Source of the DNA: Streptomyces sp. NBC_01463
GTDB lineage: Bacteria > Actinomycetota > Actinomycetes > Streptomycetales > Streptomycetaceae
Length of the DNA: 64,000 nt
Direction of reading: 5' to 3'
Assembly (NCBI GenBank): GCA_036227345.1
Contig: CP109468.1
Coordinates: 2,232,001 to 2,296,000 of the forward strand
The notes beneath the pieces were generated by a model. That model did no database searches. It was given only the letters and a program-made list of their open reading frames with translations, and had not been told where the DNA came from. Within the stretch, counting starts at the first letter, position 1; each line of letters begins with the position of its first letter. Below, piece after piece: positions 32,740-40,815 of this stretch. A program made the translations under genes and the position numbers.

Positions 32740-33882
32740 TCACTCACCGGTGCCGGTGCCGGCCGGTGCGCGGTTCTCCTGCGCCGGGGCGCTGCCGGTG
32801 TCCGTCGGACCGGGCGTGGCGCTCCCGCCGTCGCCCGGGGTCGGCGGGGCGGGCGCGGTCGACGGGTCCGCGTCCTCGCCGGAGGTCTCCGACGGGGTGG
32901 GCGTGGGCGTCGGCTCCGTGGAGCTGCCGCCGCGGTCCGGATCCGGGCTCGTGCTCCGCCCGTCCTGCGGGTCGGTGCCCTGCTCCGTGTCCTTGCCCTT
33001 GTCCTTGTCCTGGCCCGGGTCCGTGGCGTCCTGGTCCTGGTCCTGGTCCTGGCCGGTGCTCGGCGCCGGCGCCGGGTCGGAGGAACCGCCCGAACCCCGC
33101 TCGCCGCGCACGACGGAGCCGACGGTCGTTCCCTGACCGCCGCTCAGATCGTTGCCGGAGACCAGTTCGAACGTGGTGATCCCGATCATCGAGACGACGA
33201 ACACCACCGCGGCGCCGAGCGCCGAGCGCTTCCAGCCGCGGATCCGGGTGCCGTGCGTGGTCGCCTGCGAGAACGCGTCGTCCTCGGGCGACGCGGCCGC
33301 CGGGACCGTCGTGAGCCGCCGGGTTCCGTCGGCCGCCCCGATCAGCTGCGTACGGTCCGGGTCGGCGGTCACCTTGCGCAGCACGGTCGTGGCGTCCACC
33401 GGCCGCAGCAGGGCCGTGGCCTCGGCGTCCTTCCGCGCCTCGCTGCCGGGCAGATCGGCGGGGTCCACCCGCCGCAGGACGGTCGTGGCGTCCGGCGGCC
33501 GCAGCATCACGGTGGCATCGGCCGATCCGGCCGCCTCGCGCAGCGCGACCCGGGTGCCGGCGGTCTCCCACTCCGCGTCCGGGTCCCCGCCGTCACGCGT
33601 CTGGCGCGTGTGCACGGTCACCTCGCGGCCCGGGTGCTTCACCTGGACCGTCACTTCGCGGATCTGCTCGCCCGTGCGGCGGAAGAAGTGCTGGAAGACC
33701 GAGCCCCCGCAGGTGGCCACGATGCTCATCACCCCGGCGCCGAGAATCGTCCCGTACACGCCCAGTTGGGAGGCCGCCACCGCCGCCGCGACCGCCGCCA
33801 CCGCACTGCCCGCCACCTGGGGCAGGCTCAGATCTATCCGCCTCTCTCTGGGTTCTATGTCACTTTCCGGCTTCTGCACCAT
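32740..33882 (-). CDS. membrane-anchored protein with repeated TxxL/I motifs
   Basis: Protein of 380 residues of no named family. One hydrophobic segment lies near residues 24-55, a second near 220-240, then a low-complexity extracellular-like tail (about 250-380) with DQDQDQD and Pro/Thr/Ser runs. Between the membrane segments the motif (D/E)AT-x-x-LRP-x-DATTVLR-(R/K)-V occurs twice (about 122-139 and 154-171), with further TQLI and TRRL, six T-x-x-L/I sites in all. Such sites are read by FHA domains after threonine phosphorylation. I chose the ATG at 33882; a longer frame to 33924 adds 14 residues. Confidence 0.7.
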   Translation of the reverse strand: MVQKPESDIEPRERRIDLSLPQVAGSAVAAVAAAVAASQLGVYGTILGAGVMSIVATCGGSVFQHFFRRTGEQIREVTVQVKHPGREVTVHTRQTRDGGDPDAEWETAGTRVALREAAGSADATVMLRPPDATTVLRRVDPADLPGSEARKDAEATALLRPVDATTVLRKVTADPDRTQLIGAADGTRRLTTVPAAASPEDDAFSQATTHGTRIRGWKRSALGAAVVFVVSMIGITTFELVSGNDLSGGQGTTVGSVVRGERGSGGSSDPAPAPSTGQDQDQDQDATDPGQDKDKGKDTEQGTDPQDGRSTSPDPDRGGSSTEPTPTPTPSETSGEDADPSTAPAPPTPGDGGSATPGPTDTGSAPAQENRAPAGTGTGE

Positions 33883-34098
33883 TTCCAGCCCTTGATTGAC
33901 ATCTCTCCCACCATGCAACAACAAGGGACATTTGAGCGAAGCGGATAGTTCCGTTTACGGTGATTCTGTGAAGCAGGACACGCGGGAGGGGCGTACGGCG
34001 TTCTGCGGGGTACCTCAACTCCCGTGCCTCACGAGAAGTTCGGCGGCGCGGCGGTCCACCCACATGGCCCGAATGGAGTACTGTGGCGAGCCCTGGGG

Positions 34099-34145
34099 CC
34101 GGACTCCCGCACGGAAGTCCGGAACCTTCGGGAGGGGGCCGAAGG
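34099..34145 (+). promoter_or_regulatory. two tandem hairpins in the sepH leader
   Basis: Stem 1 pairs CCGGACT (34099-34105) with AGTCCGG (34116-34122); stem 2 pairs CCTTCGG (34125-34131) with CCGAAGG (34139-34145). A TACTGT hexamer ending near 34085 could be a -10 box, which would place both in the 5' leader. Confidence 0.5.
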
Positions 34146-34197
34146 AGGCACTCGATCCGGCGGCGCCGCGGCATCGCACGGGGGCCGGCTACGCGGA

Positions 34198-34212
34198 GTG
34201 ACCATCGGTCAC
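34198..34212. repeat. GTGACC-ATC-GGTCAC dyad upstream of sepH
   Basis: A perfect 6-base-arm inverted repeat, with a third GGTCAC half-site at about 34230. It is a candidate operator. Confidence 0.6.
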
Positions 34213-34379
34213 TTTGCGTTGCGCAAGAGGTCACCGTGTCATACCGGCGATCAAGGGCTCACGCCCGACACGCCGGGCAACACGGCAATGTTGTGGCAGG
34301 CTGCACCCGGGCAGGCCACACTCGACTAGCGGAAGCAGCGACGCACGTGACGTCGGCAGGCACCACCCGGGAGGTCCCC

Positions 34380-35444
34380 ATGCCCGAACTGCGTGTCGTG
34401 GCCGTCTCCAACGACGGCACACGACTGGTGCTCAAGGCTGCGGACAGCACGGAGTACACGCTTCCGATCGACGAGCGGCTGCGAGCCGCCGTGCGCAACG
34501 ACCGCGCGCGGCTCGGCCAGATCGAGATCGAGGTGGAGAGCCACCTCCGCCCCCGCGACATCCAGGCCCGGATACGAGCCGGTGCCTCCGCGGAGGAGGT
34601 CGCTCAGTTCGCCGGAATTCCGGTCGACCGTGTCCGCCGCTTCGAGGGCCCCGTGCTCGCGGAGCGCGCCTTCATGGCCGAGCGGGCCCGGAAGACTCCT
34701 GTGCGCCGTCCCGGCGAGAACACCGGCCCTCAACTCGGCGAAGCGGTGCAGGAACGCCTCCTGCTGCGCGGCGCCGACAAGGAAACCGTCCAGTGGGACT
34801 CGTGGCGCCGCGACGACGGCACCTGGGAGGTCCTCCTGGTGTACCGGGTCGCCGGCGAGCCGCACTCGGCGAGCTGGACGTACGACCCGCCGCGCCGGCT
34901 GGTCCAGGCCGTCGACGACGAGGCGCGCTCGCTGATCGGCGAGACCGACGACGTCGCGGCGCCCGAGCCCAGCTTCCCGTTCGTCCCCCGGATCGCCCGG
35001 CTGCCGCGCGACCGGCCGCTGGACCGCGCCCTCGACCGTCAGATGGAGCGCCCCGCGCCGCCTCCGGCCCCGGAGCCGGAGGAGCGCATCGGCGGGGTCA
35101 CCGCGAGCGAGCGGGATTCGCTGACCAGCCTGCTGGAGGCGGTCCCCAGCTTCCGCGGCGACATGGTCGTCCCCGAACGGCCGTCTCCGCCCGAGCCGCC
35201 GGCCATCGAGCCGGCCGCGCAGGAGCCCGAGGCCGAGGAGCCGCCGGCCCCGGCGGCTTCGGCGGGCGCGGGTTCCGCCTACGCGGACGTCCTGATGCCG
35301 CGTGCGGTCGCCGGTCACCGCGACCGGCTCACCGGGACGACGGACCGGCAGGCCGAGGCGGACGGGGTCCGGCCCGGACGCCGGGCCGCGGTGCCGAGCT
35401 GGGACGAGATCGTCTTCGGCACGCGCCGCAAGAAGCAGGACTGA
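34380..35444 (+). CDS. sepH: SepH, FtsZ-associated septation protein
   Basis: Protein of 354 residues. The N-terminal domain (about 1-110, DUF3071) contains a helix-turn-helix-like segment (SAEEVAQFAGIPVDRVRRFEGP) that in SepH is required for FtsZ filament bundling. A middle domain (about 120-190) includes WDSWRRDDGTWEVLL, and a long Pro/Glu-rich disordered part leads to a short basic C-terminus (GTRRKKQD). It stabilises FtsZ rings at sporulation septa. The ATG at 34380 begins the conserved MPELRVVAVSNDG; the preceding GGGAGGTCCCC is the ribosome site. Confidence 0.95.
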   Translation: MPELRVVAVSNDGTRLVLKAADSTEYTLPIDERLRAAVRNDRARLGQIEIEVESHLRPRDIQARIRAGASAEEVAQFAGIPVDRVRRFEGPVLAERAFMAERARKTPVRRPGENTGPQLGEAVQERLLLRGADKETVQWDSWRRDDGTWEVLLVYRVAGEPHSASWTYDPPRRLVQAVDDEARSLIGETDDVAAPEPSFPFVPRIARLPRDRPLDRALDRQMERPAPPPAPEPEERIGGVTASERDSLTSLLEAVPSFRGDMVVPERPSPPEPPAIEPAAQEPEAEEPPAPAASAGAGSAYADVLMPRAVAGHRDRLTGTTDRQAEADGVRPGRRAAVPSWDEIVFGTRRKKQD

Positions 35445-35467
35445 GAGCCCGGGTGACCGCAGCATGA

Positions 35468-35501
35468 CGAGGGCCCGTACGCAGGCGCGTACGGGCCCTC
35501 G
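35468..35501. terminator. bidirectional terminator after sepH
   Basis: CGAGGGCCCGTACGC (35468-35482) pairs perfectly with GCGTACGGGCCCTCG (35487-35501) around AGGC. It lies between convergent sepH and rhodanese genes. Confidence 0.9.
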
Positions 35502-35550
35502 TGCGCTGCCGGGGCGGAACCTCCGGCAACGGTGCCGCCCGGCGGGCCGG

Positions 35551-36381
35551 CTACTGCGGTTCGGGACCTGTGGCGACCGGCCGGGACGCGTCGCGCGTCC
35601 AGTGCGACCAGGAGCCCGCATACAGCGCGCCCGTGAACCCGGCGACCTCCAGCGCCAGCACCTCATGGGCCCCGGAGACCCCCGAGCCGCAGTAGACGCC
35701 GACCTCCCCCGTTCCCTCGGCGGCGCCCAGGTCGAAGAACCGGGAGGCCAGCCGCTCGGCGGGGAGGAAACGTCCGTCCGCTGCGACGTTCTCCGTCGTG
35801 GGGGCCGAGACCGCCCCCGGGATGTGCCCGCCCACCCGGTCGATCGGCTCCACATCGCCGCGGTAGCGCTCGGCGGCCCGTGCGTCGAGCAGCAGGCCCG
35901 AACGGGCCAGGGCGGCGGCGCCGTCCGCGTCCAGCAGCGGCAGCGCGCCGGGGACGGGCACGAAGTCGCCCTCGGCGGGTGCCGGGGCCTCCTTCGACAG
36001 CTCGCCGGTCCAGGCCGCGAGGCCGCCGTCCAGCACCCGGACGTCCCGGTGCCCCGTCCAGCGCAGCAGCCACCAGGCGCGGGCCGCGGCCCAGCCCTGG
36101 CCTTCGTCGTACACGATCACCGAACTGTCCCCGCGGACCCCGGCGCGGCGCATCACCGCACCGAATTCCTCCGGGTCGGGCAGGGGGTGGCGGCCGCCGT
36201 CACCGGCCGGGCGGGCGAGTTCCGCGTCCAGATCGACGAAGACCGCGCCGGGCAGGTGTCCGGCCTCGTAGTCGGGCCGGCCGTGCGGGCCGCCCAGCTG
36301 CCAACGTACGTCCAGGAGCACCGGCGGACGTGGCCCCGCCGACTCGCTCGCGCATTCGGATGCGGAGATGATGGGCTTCAT
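35551..36381 (-). CDS. sseA-like: thiosulfate/3-mercaptopyruvate sulfurtransferase (two-domain rhodanese)
   Basis: Protein of 276 residues with an inactive N-terminal rhodanese domain (about 5-130) and an active C-terminal one (about 150-270). The catalytic loop is CGSGVS, where Cys carries the persulfide. It transfers sulfur from thiosulfate or mercaptopyruvate to cyanide or thiols. The ATG at 36381 is preceded by GAGG at good spacing. A longer frame into the upstream gap is not supported. Confidence 0.92.
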   Translation of the reverse strand: MKPIISASECASESAGPRPPVLLDVRWQLGGPHGRPDYEAGHLPGAVFVDLDAELARPAGDGGRHPLPDPEEFGAVMRRAGVRGDSSVIVYDEGQGWAAARAWWLLRWTGHRDVRVLDGGLAAWTGELSKEAPAPAEGDFVPVPGALPLLDADGAAALARSGLLLDARAAERYRGDVEPIDRVGGHIPGAVSAPTTENVAADGRFLPAERLASRFFDLGAAEGTGEVGVYCGSGVSGAHEVLALEVAGFTGALYAGSWSHWTRDASRPVATGPEPQ

Positions 36382-36614
36382 GCGTGCCATCCTCGCGCAG
36401 AGTCCGGCCCACCCGTAACAACGCCGAAACGGATATACCGCAATAAACCGGACCTCGTCTGTCGAGATCACGGAAAAAGCGGCGCGGCCGGGGCGCATCA
36501 CGCGCCGGGTGGTGCAAGCATCTGCACGGGGCGTACACATCCCGTACCGCACAACGGCGCGCCGGCTCCGTTCCCCCCGTACGGCCACCACGATGGTCCG
36601 AGGAGAGAGTGACG

Positions 36615-37391
36615 ATGACCGAGGCTGCCGCTCGGCGTACACCCGGAACACCTTGCTGGGTGAGCCTGATCGTGCACGGCCTGCACACGACCCAGAACTT
36701 CTACGCCGAACTGTTCGGCTGGGAGTTCGGGCCCGGCCCCGAGCAGCTCGGCCCGTATGTCCGGGCACTGATCGACGGGAAGGAGGTCGCCGGCATCGGA
36801 CAGCTGCCGCCCGACCGGCATCTCCCGATCGCCTGGACGACCTATCTGGCCACCGATGACGCCGATCTCACCGCCGAGGCGATCCGGGCCTGCGGCGGCA
36901 CGGTGGGCGTCGGACCGCTCGACGCCGGGGAGGCGGGCCGGATGGCCATCGCCTCCGACCCCGGCGGCGCCGTCTTCGGCATCTGGCAGGCGGCCGCGCA
37001 CCTGGGCACCACGCTCGCCGGAGAGCCGGGCACCCCGGTCTGGAACGAGCTGGTGACCCGCGAGACATCGACGGTCGCCAAGTTCTACCAGGCGGTGTTC
37101 GGCTACGAGACCGAGGCCGTCGTCTCGGCGGACTTCGACTACCAGACCCTCCACCTGGGGGGCCGCCCGGTGGCCTCGATCCACGGCGTGGGCCATGCCC
37201 TGCCGCGCGACCGGGGGCCGCACTGGATGACGTACTTCGAGGTCGCGGACACGGACGAGGCCGCCCAGCACGTGGTGGAGCTCGGTGGGCACATCCTGCA
37301 GCCGCCCCGGGAGGGGTCCAGCGGCAGGGTGGCCACGGTCGCCGATCCGGAGGGCGCGGCGTTCACGATTGTGCGGTCGGCGGGGCGCTGA
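36615..37391 (+). CDS. VOC-family protein, two glyoxalase-like domains
   Basis: Protein of 258 residues made of two VOC (glyoxalase/bleomycin-resistance fold) domains, about 12-125 and 138-255. Each has the GGxVxxxP and DPxGAxFxI edge. Metal ligands are not obviously complete, so binding or hydroxylase-like roles are possible. I chose the ATG at 36615, 8 bases after AGGAGA; a GTG at 36609 would be too close to it. It is transcribed divergently from the rhodanese gene. Confidence 0.86.
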   Translation: MTEAAARRTPGTPCWVSLIVHGLHTTQNFYAELFGWEFGPGPEQLGPYVRALIDGKEVAGIGQLPPDRHLPIAWTTYLATDDADLTAEAIRACGGTVGVGPLDAGEAGRMAIASDPGGAVFGIWQAAAHLGTTLAGEPGTPVWNELVTRETSTVAKFYQAVFGYETEAVVSADFDYQTLHLGGRPVASIHGVGHALPRDRGPHWMTYFEVADTDEAAQHVVELGGHILQPPREGSSGRVATVADPEGAAFTIVRSAGR

Positions 37392-37423
37392 GAGCGGCCA
37401 GGCCGGGGCGGGTCCGCTCTCAG
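37388..37423. terminator. hairpin formed by the two convergent stop codons
   Basis: CTGAGAGCGG (37388-37397) pairs with CCGCTCTCAG (37414-37423). The TGA stop of each convergent VOC gene lies inside its stem. Confidence 0.75.
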
Positions 37424-38157
37424 CCCCGGCCGAGGACGCAGAACTCGTTGCCCGCCGGGTCGGCCAGCACCACCCAGGAGACGTCGCCCTGGCCGACGTC
37501 GGCGGTCCTCGCGCCGAGGGCCTTCAGCCGGGCCACCTCCGCCTCCCGGTCGTCACCGCGGTACGGCAGCACGTCGAGATGGACGCGGGTCCACACGGCA
37601 TCCTCCTCGGACGTGCGGACGAACTCCAGGTACGGCCCGACACCCTCGGCGGAGCGCAGCCGCGCGTGGTCGTCCGTCTCCTCGTGGACGGTCCAGTCGA
37701 CCGCCTCGCCCCAGAACCGGGCCATGGCGCGCGGTTCGGCGCATTCGACGACCACCGCGGCGATCGGACCGGTGTCCCGGTAGATCTCCCGGGGCTCCAG
37801 CACCCGGAACGTGTTGCCCTCGGGGTCGGTCAGCACGGTCCACGGCACGTCGCCGGGGCTCGCACCGGCGGGCTTCGCGCCGAGTTCCGTCAGGTGCGCG
37901 ACCAGTTCCGCGCGATGGTCCTCGGAGGTGGTGGCGAGATCGAGGCGCGCGCGGTACCTCACCGTCCCGGGGTCCGGGACCTTCACGACATCGATGCAGA
38001 CGGCGGTGGGGTCGGGCCAGTCGAAGCCCACGGGCTCGATGTTGGTGACACCGGGGCCCTCACTGGAGACTCCCCAGCCGAGCGCCTTCGCCCAGAACCC
38101 GCCGAGCGCCGCGTCGTCGCGCGCCTTGAAATTCACCTGAACCAGCTGCAGCCCCAT
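37420..38157 (-). CDS. VOC-family protein 2, two glyoxalase-like domains
   Basis: Protein of 245 residues, two VOC domains (about 1-118 and 128-245), each ending in the DPEGNTFRVL / DPAGNEFCVL motif. Unlike its convergent neighbour it starts with the LQLVQVNFKARD segment of the actinobacterial glyoxalase group. No substrate can be assigned. The start is the ATG at 38157; a frame to 38217 adds an unlikely leader. Confidence 0.86.
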   Translation of the reverse strand: MGLQLVQVNFKARDDAALGGFWAKALGWGVSSEGPGVTNIEPVGFDWPDPTAVCIDVVKVPDPGTVRYRARLDLATTSEDHRAELVAHLTELGAKPAGASPGDVPWTVLTDPEGNTFRVLEPREIYRDTGPIAAVVVECAEPRAMARFWGEAVDWTVHEETDDHARLRSAEGVGPYLEFVRTSEEDAVWTRVHLDVLPYRGDDREAEVARLKALGARTADVGQGDVSWVVLADPAGNEFCVLGRG

Positions 38158-38238
38158 GCCGGCAACCCTATGCGACCCAAGATCCAGATCTCCAGGGGTC
38201 GCCGCCCCGTGAACCACGGCCGGCCGGGCCCGCGCCCC

Positions 38239-38889
38239 TCAGTCGGAGGCCACCGGCAGGACGTCCGGCGAGAGCGCGCCGGCGTGGACGGAACCGCTCG
38301 TCATGCGGCGGCGGTGATGGCGCCGGCACAGCACCTCGTAGCCGACCTCCTCGGCCGGGCTGCTCACATCACCGACGACGACCTGCTCGCCCTCCACCAC
38401 CATCTCGCCGCCCACCGTACGGGCGTTGTGCGTGGCCCGCTCGCCGCACCAGCACATCGCCTCCACCTGCAGCGTCTCGACCCGGTCCGCCAGCTCGATC
38501 AGCCGCCGTGAGCCGGGGAAGAGCTTCGTACGGAAGTCGGTGGTGATCCCGAAGGAGAAGACGTCCAGGTCCAAGTCATCGACGACCCGCGCCAGTTGGT
38601 CGATCTGCACCGGTTCCAGGAACTGCGCCTCGTCGACGATCAGGTAGTCGACCCGGCCGCCCTGCGACACCCGGTCGACGACATAGCCGTACAGGTCCAT
38701 GCCCTGCACCGCCTCGACCGCCTCGGTCACCAGGCCGAGCCGTGAGGAGAGCTTCCCCGACCCCGCCCGGTCGTCCCGGGTGAAGTTCAGGCCCTGCAGG
38801 CCTCTCGCCGACCGGTTGTGCGCGATCTGCAGCGCCAGCGTGCTCTTTCCGCAGTCCATCGTTCCGGAGAAGAACACAAGCTCGGGCAT
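38239..38889 (-). CDS. tdk: thymidine kinase
   Basis: Enzyme of 216 residues, phosphorylating thymidine with ATP in nucleoside salvage. Walker A is FSGTMDCGKST (about 7-17), DEAQFL (about 86-91) holds the catalytic Glu and Walker B Asp, and a zinc site is indicated by CWCG (about 146-149) and CRRHHR (about 189-194). The length and motifs are those of type II tetrameric kinases. Confidence 0.95.
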   Translation of the reverse strand: MPELVFFSGTMDCGKSTLALQIAHNRSARGLQGLNFTRDDRAGSGKLSSRLGLVTEAVEAVQGMDLYGYVVDRVSQGGRVDYLIVDEAQFLEPVQIDQLARVVDDLDLDVFSFGITTDFRTKLFPGSRRLIELADRVETLQVEAMCWCGERATHNARTVGGEMVVEGEQVVVGDVSSPAEEVGYEVLCRRHHRRRMTSGSVHAGALSPDVLPVASD

Positions 38890-38952
38890 GAGGGGTCGAA
38901 CACCTTTCGGAACGGGCGGAGCGGGGAGGGCGGCGGAGTGGAACGGCAGGGC

Positions 38953-40140
38953 CTACGAGCGTACTTCGAGGAGCGGGACGAGCTGCTCGACGGGGGTCAT
39001 CGAGCCGTGCATGCCGACCATCGCGGACTCGTGCGGCTCGTTGCGCGAGGCGGTGATCACCACGTCGTCGTGGGCCGCCGCGACCACGTCGCCGATCCGG
39101 CCCAGCACCCGCTCGTCGATGCGCGGGCCGAACCAGCCCGCCTCGACGGCCTCCTCACGGCTCGCCACCCAGAACTGCTCGCCGAGCACCTCGCGCCAGA
39201 CGGTCAGCACATCGGCCTCGGCGCCCGGCACGGCGTAGACATGACGGGCCCGGCCCTCGCCGCCGAGCAGGGCCACTCCCGCGCCCAGCTCCCAGTCCTC
39301 GTCGAAGTCGATCCTGGACTGTTCGTCGAACGGGATGTCGATCATGCCGTGGTCGGCGGTGATGTAGAGCGCCGTGCGCGGCGGGAGCTGTTCGGCGAGG
39401 CGCCGGGCCAGCCCGTCGACGTACATCAGCTGACCGCGCCAGGCGTCGGAGTCGACACCGAAGCGGTGCCCCTTGCCGTCGACCTCGCTGTAGTACGTGT
39501 AGACCAGCGACCGGTCACCGGCGGCCAGCCGCTCGGCGGCCACGTCCATCCGCTCCTCGCCGGTGAGCCGGCCCAGGAACGAGCCGCCGCTGAGCGCGAC
39601 CTTGGTGAGCGGGGTCTGCTCGAAGGTGGGGGCGGAGACCTGAGCGGTACGGACTCCGGCGGCGTCGGCGAGCTGGAAGACGGTGGGGTAGGGCTGCCAG
39701 ACCTTCGGCGGCGTCCAGGGCTTCCAGCGGAGCTGGTTCATCAGCTCGCCGGTCTCCGGATTGCGGGCCGTGTAGCCGGGCAGTCCGTGCTCGCCCGGCG
39801 GCAGCCCGGTGCCGACGGAGGCCAGCGAGGTCGCGGTCGTCGCCGGGAAGCCCGCCGTGATCGGGCGGCCCGTGCCGCCGCGCGAGGTGGGCAGGAGGGA
39901 GTGCAGGAACGGCGCCTCGTCGGGATGCGCCTTGATCTGCTCCCAGCCGAGGCCGTCGATCAGGAAGACGCAGTTCCGGTCGGCGGGGGTGAGCTCGGGG
40001 ATCGCGGCCGTGAAGCCGGGGACCTCCTGTCCCGCGACGAGGGTGGGCAGCAGGTCGGCGAGCGAGCCGCTGCCGTACTCCGGGACGGGAGCGGTGTCGA
40101 CGGGCAGCAGTACCGGGTCCTGCCAGGAAGGCTGGACCAT
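38953..40140 (-). CDS. alkaline phosphatase-superfamily nucleotide pyrophosphatase/phosphodiesterase
   Basis: Protein of 395 residues. The type I phosphodiesterase domain has LIDGLGWEQ (metal Asp), the nucleophile Thr in TATSLASVGTG, and TADHGMID as the distal metal site. No signal peptide is visible, so it is probably cytosolic. Members hydrolyse nucleotide or phosphodiester substrates; the substrate here is unknown. The ATG overlaps the DUF5998 stop by four bases, so they form an operon. Confidence 0.9.
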   Translation of the reverse strand: MVQPSWQDPVLLPVDTAPVPEYGSGSLADLLPTLVAGQEVPGFTAAIPELTPADRNCVFLIDGLGWEQIKAHPDEAPFLHSLLPTSRGGTGRPITAGFPATTATSLASVGTGLPPGEHGLPGYTARNPETGELMNQLRWKPWTPPKVWQPYPTVFQLADAAGVRTAQVSAPTFEQTPLTKVALSGGSFLGRLTGEERMDVAAERLAAGDRSLVYTYYSEVDGKGHRFGVDSDAWRGQLMYVDGLARRLAEQLPPRTALYITADHGMIDIPFDEQSRIDFDEDWELGAGVALLGGEGRARHVYAVPGAEADVLTVWREVLGEQFWVASREEAVEAGWFGPRIDERVLGRIGDVVAAAHDDVVITASRNEPHESAMVGMHGSMTPVEQLVPLLEVRS

Positions 40141-40736
40141 CAGCGGCCGGCCGCCGCGGTCGCGGCCGTGGCCTCGGAGAGCGCCTGGGCGAACGCGAGG
40201 GTCTGGCGCACGGTGTCGGGGCCGTCGCCGGCCTCGCTGACCCGCAGGCTCAGGTCGTCGGCGGTGGAGCTGCCGGTGTAGCCGTGGTCGGCCTCGCAGT
40301 TGGGGTCGCCGCAGGCGGCGGGCTCCAGGTCGATCCGGGAGACCGCGCCCCAGCCGATGGTCAGGACGACCTCGCGGGGCAGGGTGCCCGGGACGTACTT
40401 CTCCGGGTTGGCCACGACCCGGCTGACCACGACCGAGGAGATCCGGTCGAGCTTGACCGACTCGGTGGAGGTGGTGGCGTACGGCGTCGGGGAGCTGGTG
40501 TCGGCGTTCTGCTCGTCGGTGTGGCTGACGATGAAACGGGTGTCGGTGAGCACCAGCACCGTGACGTGGCGGCGCACCTCGTTGGAGTCGAAGGTGGTCT
40601 CCTGGTGCACCAGGTACGAAGCGACCGGCTCACCGCCGACGGCGGCCTCCACCGCCTCGGCCACGAGGGCCGGGTAGTAGCCGCTGCGCTCGATCGCCGC
40701 GCGCAGCCCCTGGGTCGTCGTACCGGTCTTAGCCAT
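40140..40736 (-). CDS. DUF5998 family protein
   Basis: Cytosolic protein of 198 residues of the actinobacterial DUF5998 family: a beta-rich domain with the VASYLVHQETTFDSNEVRRH and VLVLTDTRFIVSHTD segments, then CGDPNCEADHGYTG, with two Cys and a His that could hold a metal. Function unknown. I chose the ATG at 40736 because a TAGGAT -10 element lies 7 bases upstream, so transcription would start at it; the in-frame ATG at 40745 would lie inside the promoter. Confidence 0.85.
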   Translation of the reverse strand: MAKTGTTTQGLRAAIERSGYYPALVAEAVEAAVGGEPVASYLVHQETTFDSNEVRRHVTVLVLTDTRFIVSHTDEQNADTSSPTPYATTSTESVKLDRISSVVVSRVVANPEKYVPGTLPREVVLTIGWGAVSRIDLEPAACGDPNCEADHGYTGSSTADDLSLRVSEAGDGPDTVRQTLAFAQALSEATAATAAAGR

Positions 40737-40743
40737 ACGCACC

Positions 40744-40749
40744 ATCCTA
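40744..40749 (-). promoter_or_regulatory. leaderless -10 element (TAGGAT) of the DUF5998-phosphodiesterase operon
   Basis: TAGGAT on the minus strand, 7 bases before the ATG at 40736. It also rejects the upstream ATG. Confidence 0.55.
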
Positions 40750-40815
40750 CGGGGGGCTGATGGCTGCCGGGGACGGTCCGGCCGCCGCTGCCGGGCGGGT
40801 CCGGGGTGGCGCGGG

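Larger units (their letters stand above)
33883..34379. other. divergent region with structured sepH leader
   Basis: 497 non-coding bases between the Thr-motif protein gene and sepH. They hold two adjacent hairpins (34099-34145) and a GGTCAC dyad (34198-34212), listed separately. No known riboswitch signature was recognised. Confidence 0.6.

Noticed and set aside
34099..34145. guanidine-II (mini-ykkC) riboswitch or 6C RNA in the sepH leader
   Set aside because: Only one loop contains ACGG and the loops lack the six-cytosine signature; neither class fits.
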